From Jimgerdemannia flammicorona (taxonomy: Eukaryota > Mucoromycota > Endogonomycetes > Endogonales > Endogonaceae): 11,597 nucleotides of DNA. The translations under genes were made by a program, and so were the position numbers. Location of the stretch: assembly GCA_003990745.1 (NCBI GenBank), contig RBNI01006212.1:1-11597 (forward strand), written 5' to 3'. The notes beneath the pieces were generated by a model. It was not told the DNA's origin. It saw nothing but the letters and a program-made list of their open reading frames with translations, and searched no databases. How positions within the stretch are numbered: the first letter of the stretch is position 1; the number at the start of each line of letters is the position of its first letter. Below, piece by piece: positions 8,697 to 11,597 of this stretch.

Positions 8697-9190
8697 TTGG
8701 AGCGTCGCGTAAACTGAATCAGGAGAATTGAAGTAACGCTATCTTGGGATCTTTATTGATGCAAGAAAAGAAAAGCGGGAGTTGGGTCAAAGATCAGGAT
8801 CATCTAATATGAAGGTATTTCGGGCACACAATTCCGTTCTTGCTCAGCTGGCTAAGATCGGCGTCGTCGTCACCTACACCGCCCAAAGAGTAGCTAAGAG
8901 TTCGTGGAGAGTTTGCAAAATGGGAAAAGAAATCGCACAAACGATCATATGACCGCAGATTGCTAACATTCCCAATGTCATATAACCCAACTTTTCGGTT
9001 CGATATAAAAATAGCGTGGAAATACAATCAACGCAGTTGCGCAGCTTGCCTCAATGAAAAGGCTTTTGTAAGGTCTTCCTTGGATGTGAGCCATTCCTCA
9101 GGTTATTTCTTTGATACCCACAAATGTATAGGCTTCCATCATATCATCGAAAGTTGATAGGATAGAACTTGAGTTTTATGGAACAGCCAT
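8697..9190. other. Short open frames on both strands, no identified gene
   Basis: A minus-strand frame (8800-9027, 75 codons) and a + frame (8810-8956, 48 codons, ATGAAGGTATTT start) overlap. The minus frame has a small acidic, Asp-rich segment (GVGDDDADLSQLSKNG) which looks protein-like but comes from a GTCGTCGTC run. Neither has a known domain, and no splice structure tying them to other exons is evident. Confidence 0.25.
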
Positions 9191-9530
9191 AAAAAGAATT
9201 GTTACATTGTTCATAGGGTCAAATACAAATAAGGCTGCAGTTCAAATTTGTTTTGGAAGGTTAGTGTTATGTTTCAAATTAACCAAAAAAGTCCTTTTGA
9301 TGATTAAAAACCAAAAAATATGCACATTTTATAGAAATTCAGCAGGCCTCAGCTACTCATTGCTTTTTGTTACTCACTTAAAGATCTCTGGCACTACACT
9401 CCCATGGATACCTATGTGCAATATGATGGCCTGGAGGTTGCATATAGCATTGATATCTCTGTTTCAGACTATTGTATAGTTTTTGTAGCTAAGTATAGTA
9501 TACAGAGTATTACTACCATAGATATACTCT
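9191..9530 (+). pseudogene. Coding-like fragment at the right repeat boundary
   Basis: Two + frames overlap here. One is open from 9207 to 9479 (90 codons). A second, from about 9330 to 9530, reads LLIAFCYSLKDLWHYTPMDT and then YVQYDGLEVAYSIDISVSDY before a stop, which looks more like a real protein. Neither is recognised. Composition drops towards AT from here on, so this is probably the decayed edge of a repeat and not a host gene. Confidence 0.2.
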
Positions 9531-9770
9531 AATATTATATCTTTATAATAGAAGTATATCTGTGATGATTAGAACTTAAGTATACTAATAAGTATAAGAT
9601 AGTAGAGATAGTTATATCACTGTAGCATATATAATAATCTGTATGAGATATCTATTATCTTATCTCTCATTATTAGTGAGAACAATATATATATTACCAA
9701 AGCTGACTACTATGTACTTCTGCTCATCATTATATAGGATAGTTGTAAGAGGGTTGCTTTTTAGAGTAAC
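9480..9770. repeat. AT-rich, RIP-like stretch
   Basis: TA-rich DNA resembling the left island though less extreme, with repeated TATACTC, AGTATA and ATATATAT words and stops in every frame. Nothing readable remains. It likely belongs to the same degenerate repeat as the sequence on its right. Confidence 0.5.
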
Positions 9771-9780
9771 CATTACATAG

Positions 9781-9932
9781 TTCTGGAAGGGTTTTCTGGA
9801 AGTTCTGGATATTCTGGAAGACTATTTTCTTATGGTCAAGATCAATTTCATATAGAGTACATCCTCTATGCTTATTGATTTCAAGATTGAGTTGATGTCT
9901 CAACCAAAGTCCTTTTTCAGACTAGTTCTGGA
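9781..9932 (+). repeat. TTCTGGA motif cluster
   Basis: TTCTGGA occurs at 9781, 9794, 9803 and 9812 and again at 9926; three copies extend to TTCTGGAA (9781, 9794, 9812). TTCnnGAA is half of the heat-shock factor recognition pattern, but the spacing between units (13, 9, 9 bases) is not the regular five-base alternation of a full element. Enhancer-like repeats of this sort are common in LTRs, which would fit the repeat-like surroundings. Confidence 0.5.
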
Positions 9933-10417
9933 TGTTCAGAATTTTCCATATTTCAGAAAGTTCAAGAAACTAAGACCAGCTTAGTTGAATCAGCATATTG
10001 CTGTAAACAATACCCAATTAGGAAATTTCATGATGGGGTTAGAAGTGGGACCTAATGGGGAGCAGATTTACTTAAGAGTAGTTTGTAGGTTATTAAATAG
10101 ATTTATTCACTATTCATGATATTACTATACTAAGAGTAGTTGTGTAAAGGAATATTGTGGGAAGTATTCAGGATTATTCTTATGTGTTTGAGTCTAAGAT
10201 TCTGAGGTCTGGGGAAGGGAGTATTTATACTAGTGAGAGGCTATCTGAGCTATGCTGAATATGGATATAGCACTTAGTGCCTTGCTGAGTTAGAATGCAG
10301 TCACATAGTACAAGTGTGATCTGATATATCAAGAGATTGTCTGACTGCTGAGTCAGTTCACAGTCACATTGTACAAGGCTAATCTAACTATACTATAACT
10401 ACTAAGCTATTTATAGT
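9933..10417. other. Repeat-like stretch, possible LTR or flank of the minus-strand relic
   Basis: No coding frame. On the minus strand GTATAAATAC at 10221-10230 is a TATA-box-like word followed by a CT-rich patch (CCCTTCCCC). Together with the TTCTGGA cluster and the relic frame ending at 10418, this could be part of an LTR of a degenerate retroelement, but no matching second LTR, primer-binding site or polypurine tract is visible in the window, so the assignment is weak. Confidence 0.25.
10283..10377 (+). repeat. 32-base block duplicated at 63-base spacing
   Basis: Copy one spans 10283-10314 and copy two 10346-10377; 26 of 32 positions agree. Both open with TGCTGAGT and close with CAGTCACATwGTACAAG, where w is A in the first and T in the second. 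The high conservation of the last 17 bases against the weaker middle suggests an old tandem duplication in non-coding repeat DNA. Confidence 0.75.
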
Positions 10418-11597
10418 TTAGGCACTATCTGGGTAGTCTTTGATGACATCACTATTAATAATATTATCTCTAATAAAATAGTCATCTAAGAAGAGTGGTT
10501 TGTGGATTACTTCTCCTTGTTCACTGAGGTAATAATACATTGGAACTTCATCACTGTCCCACAGGATAGTATCATCTGTCTCATATGCTAGATAAGGCAT
10601 TGGTGGGTGAAGGAGGGGTGCATTGTCTTCACTTTCATCAGATTCACTGTCTGTATACCTTCTATAGGTTACAGTACTATGAGTCGCAGAGTTGTAGTAA
10701 GTTGGCAGCTGTGGTTCATGTCATTCATACTCAGATGGTGGAGTTGTTGGTTCAATCTTGAGGGTTGTCTAAAGGTATAGGTTGTGTTCTCTGGTCTCTT
10801 CATTGTAGTTGAAGTAATTGGAGGTAAATGTAGGTTGGTATTCATACCAGTGGTCATTGTCTCAATAAGTCTCATATGTAGTTATAAACTGTTGTAAGTT
10901 CATCAGCAGGATTGGCAGTATGATCAGGGTTGGCAGAGATCCTTGGCTCAAGGTCATATTGGCATCAGAGGGATCATTGTCTTCTGCTTCATCTTCATCA
11001 AATCAGATTATATTGTAGACATCTTTCATGGCATATCCAACTTGGGGCATTTGCAGGATGTGGTCATCAGGATGTGGGAAGGTTCTGTCAGTAGTCTAGA
11101 CATACTCGAGATACTTGTAGTTGAGTTCTTATATTATGTCGTCAATTTGGCCATAAGACAGAGTAGCAACCATTTCGCTGATAGTAACTCGGAGGCAGGG
11201 AATAAAGGTACTGTACTTGTAAAAGAGTTCTCAGTGTTTACGGGTGATGAGCTTCTAGTGTTGAGACATCTGAGTAATATTTGTATCATAGTGATATTTG
11301 ACCATGTCTTCTAGAAGACAGCTGATTTGATAGTAGCTTGAGATTTGTCTGATTCAGTGAGCCTCACTAAGTATGCTCAGGGCATTCCATCAGGCTTCCA
11401 CGAAGTAGAGGGGTGCTAAGCTATAGATATTCATGAGGGGCAGAGGGGGTGTGGCTTGGTTGACAATGACATTCCAAATATCAGCACAGTGCAGTTGTAG
11501 ATCTCAGTGGTCATATTTATATGTGTTTGGAAGTTGTGGTTGTTGTTTGTTTTGGTTCTCTGCTTTGATGCATCTTGGTACTCAGTATATGACTATA
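10418..11597 (-). pseudogene. Degenerate long reading frame, unknown repeat-borne protein, cut by window edge
   Basis: One minus-strand register stays protein-like for about 390 codons from the right edge to TAA at 10418, broken by 11 in-frame stops, seven of them TGA. Several follow His or Ile in otherwise smooth sequence, where decay of Trp (TGG) or Gln codons would explain them. The last 100 codons (10421-10720) are fully open: an acidic patch YTDSESDESEDN, then ETDDTILWDSDEVP and a C-terminus IKDYPDSA. Upstream pieces include WNVIVNQATPPLPLMNIYSL and ISEMVATLSYGQIDDII. One stretch near 10880-10960 reads better one base off, so two small indels are possible. No zinc knuckle, protease, reverse transcriptase or transposase motif is visible. 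A gag-like or accessory protein of a retroelement is my guess. A + strand frame is open over 10943-11314 in the mirrored register. Confidence 0.4.

Noticed and set aside
8993..9004. GGTTCGATATAA, a second B-box-like word
   Set aside because: The trailing CC is missing and no acceptor stem or A-box is found upstream.

Overview
The window looks like nuclear DNA of a filamentous ascomycete (Pezizomycotina). Three things point there: both recognisable genes are split by short GT-AG introns (79 to 175 bases), both belong to families typical of these fungi (a Cdc25/arsenate-reductase-like rhodanese phosphatase and a LaeA/UMTA-type class I methyltransferase), and the gene-bearing DNA of ordinary GC is bounded by AT-rich, stop-riddled repeat DNA of the kind left by repeat-induced point mutation (RIP). 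The species cannot be told.

Layout. 1-2030 is an extremely AT-rich island with remnants of a + strand reading frame. It is interrupted at 1166-1655 by a compact element built from CAATTC/GAATTG words, which ends in TACTC/GAGTA and is flanked by a 12-base direct repeat. At about 2030 base composition changes abruptly. 2045-2640 holds two weak coding remnants: a histidine-phosphatase-like fragment on + and a C-terminal exon-like frame on -. 2947-3800 (-) is a complete three-exon rhodanese phosphatase gene. 4248-5370 (+) is a complete three-exon SAM-dependent methyltransferase gene. The two are divergent and share a 447-base intergenic region, through which the methyltransferase frame stays open.

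5371-9190 is 3.8 kb with no gene I can defend, only homopolymer tracts, a short tandem repeat and unsupported open frames. From about 9190 the DNA becomes repeat-like again: an AT-rich stretch, a TTCTGGA motif cluster, a 32-base duplicated block, and a degenerate - strand reading frame that runs off the right edge (10418-11597).

The two good genes probably do not form a pathway; their link is the shared promoter region and their position between repeat islands. I see no rRNA, tRNA, CRISPR array or recognisable new system. The best leads are the inserted 490-base element, the back-to-back intron structure of the phosphatase gene, and the long open extension upstream of the methyltransferase.
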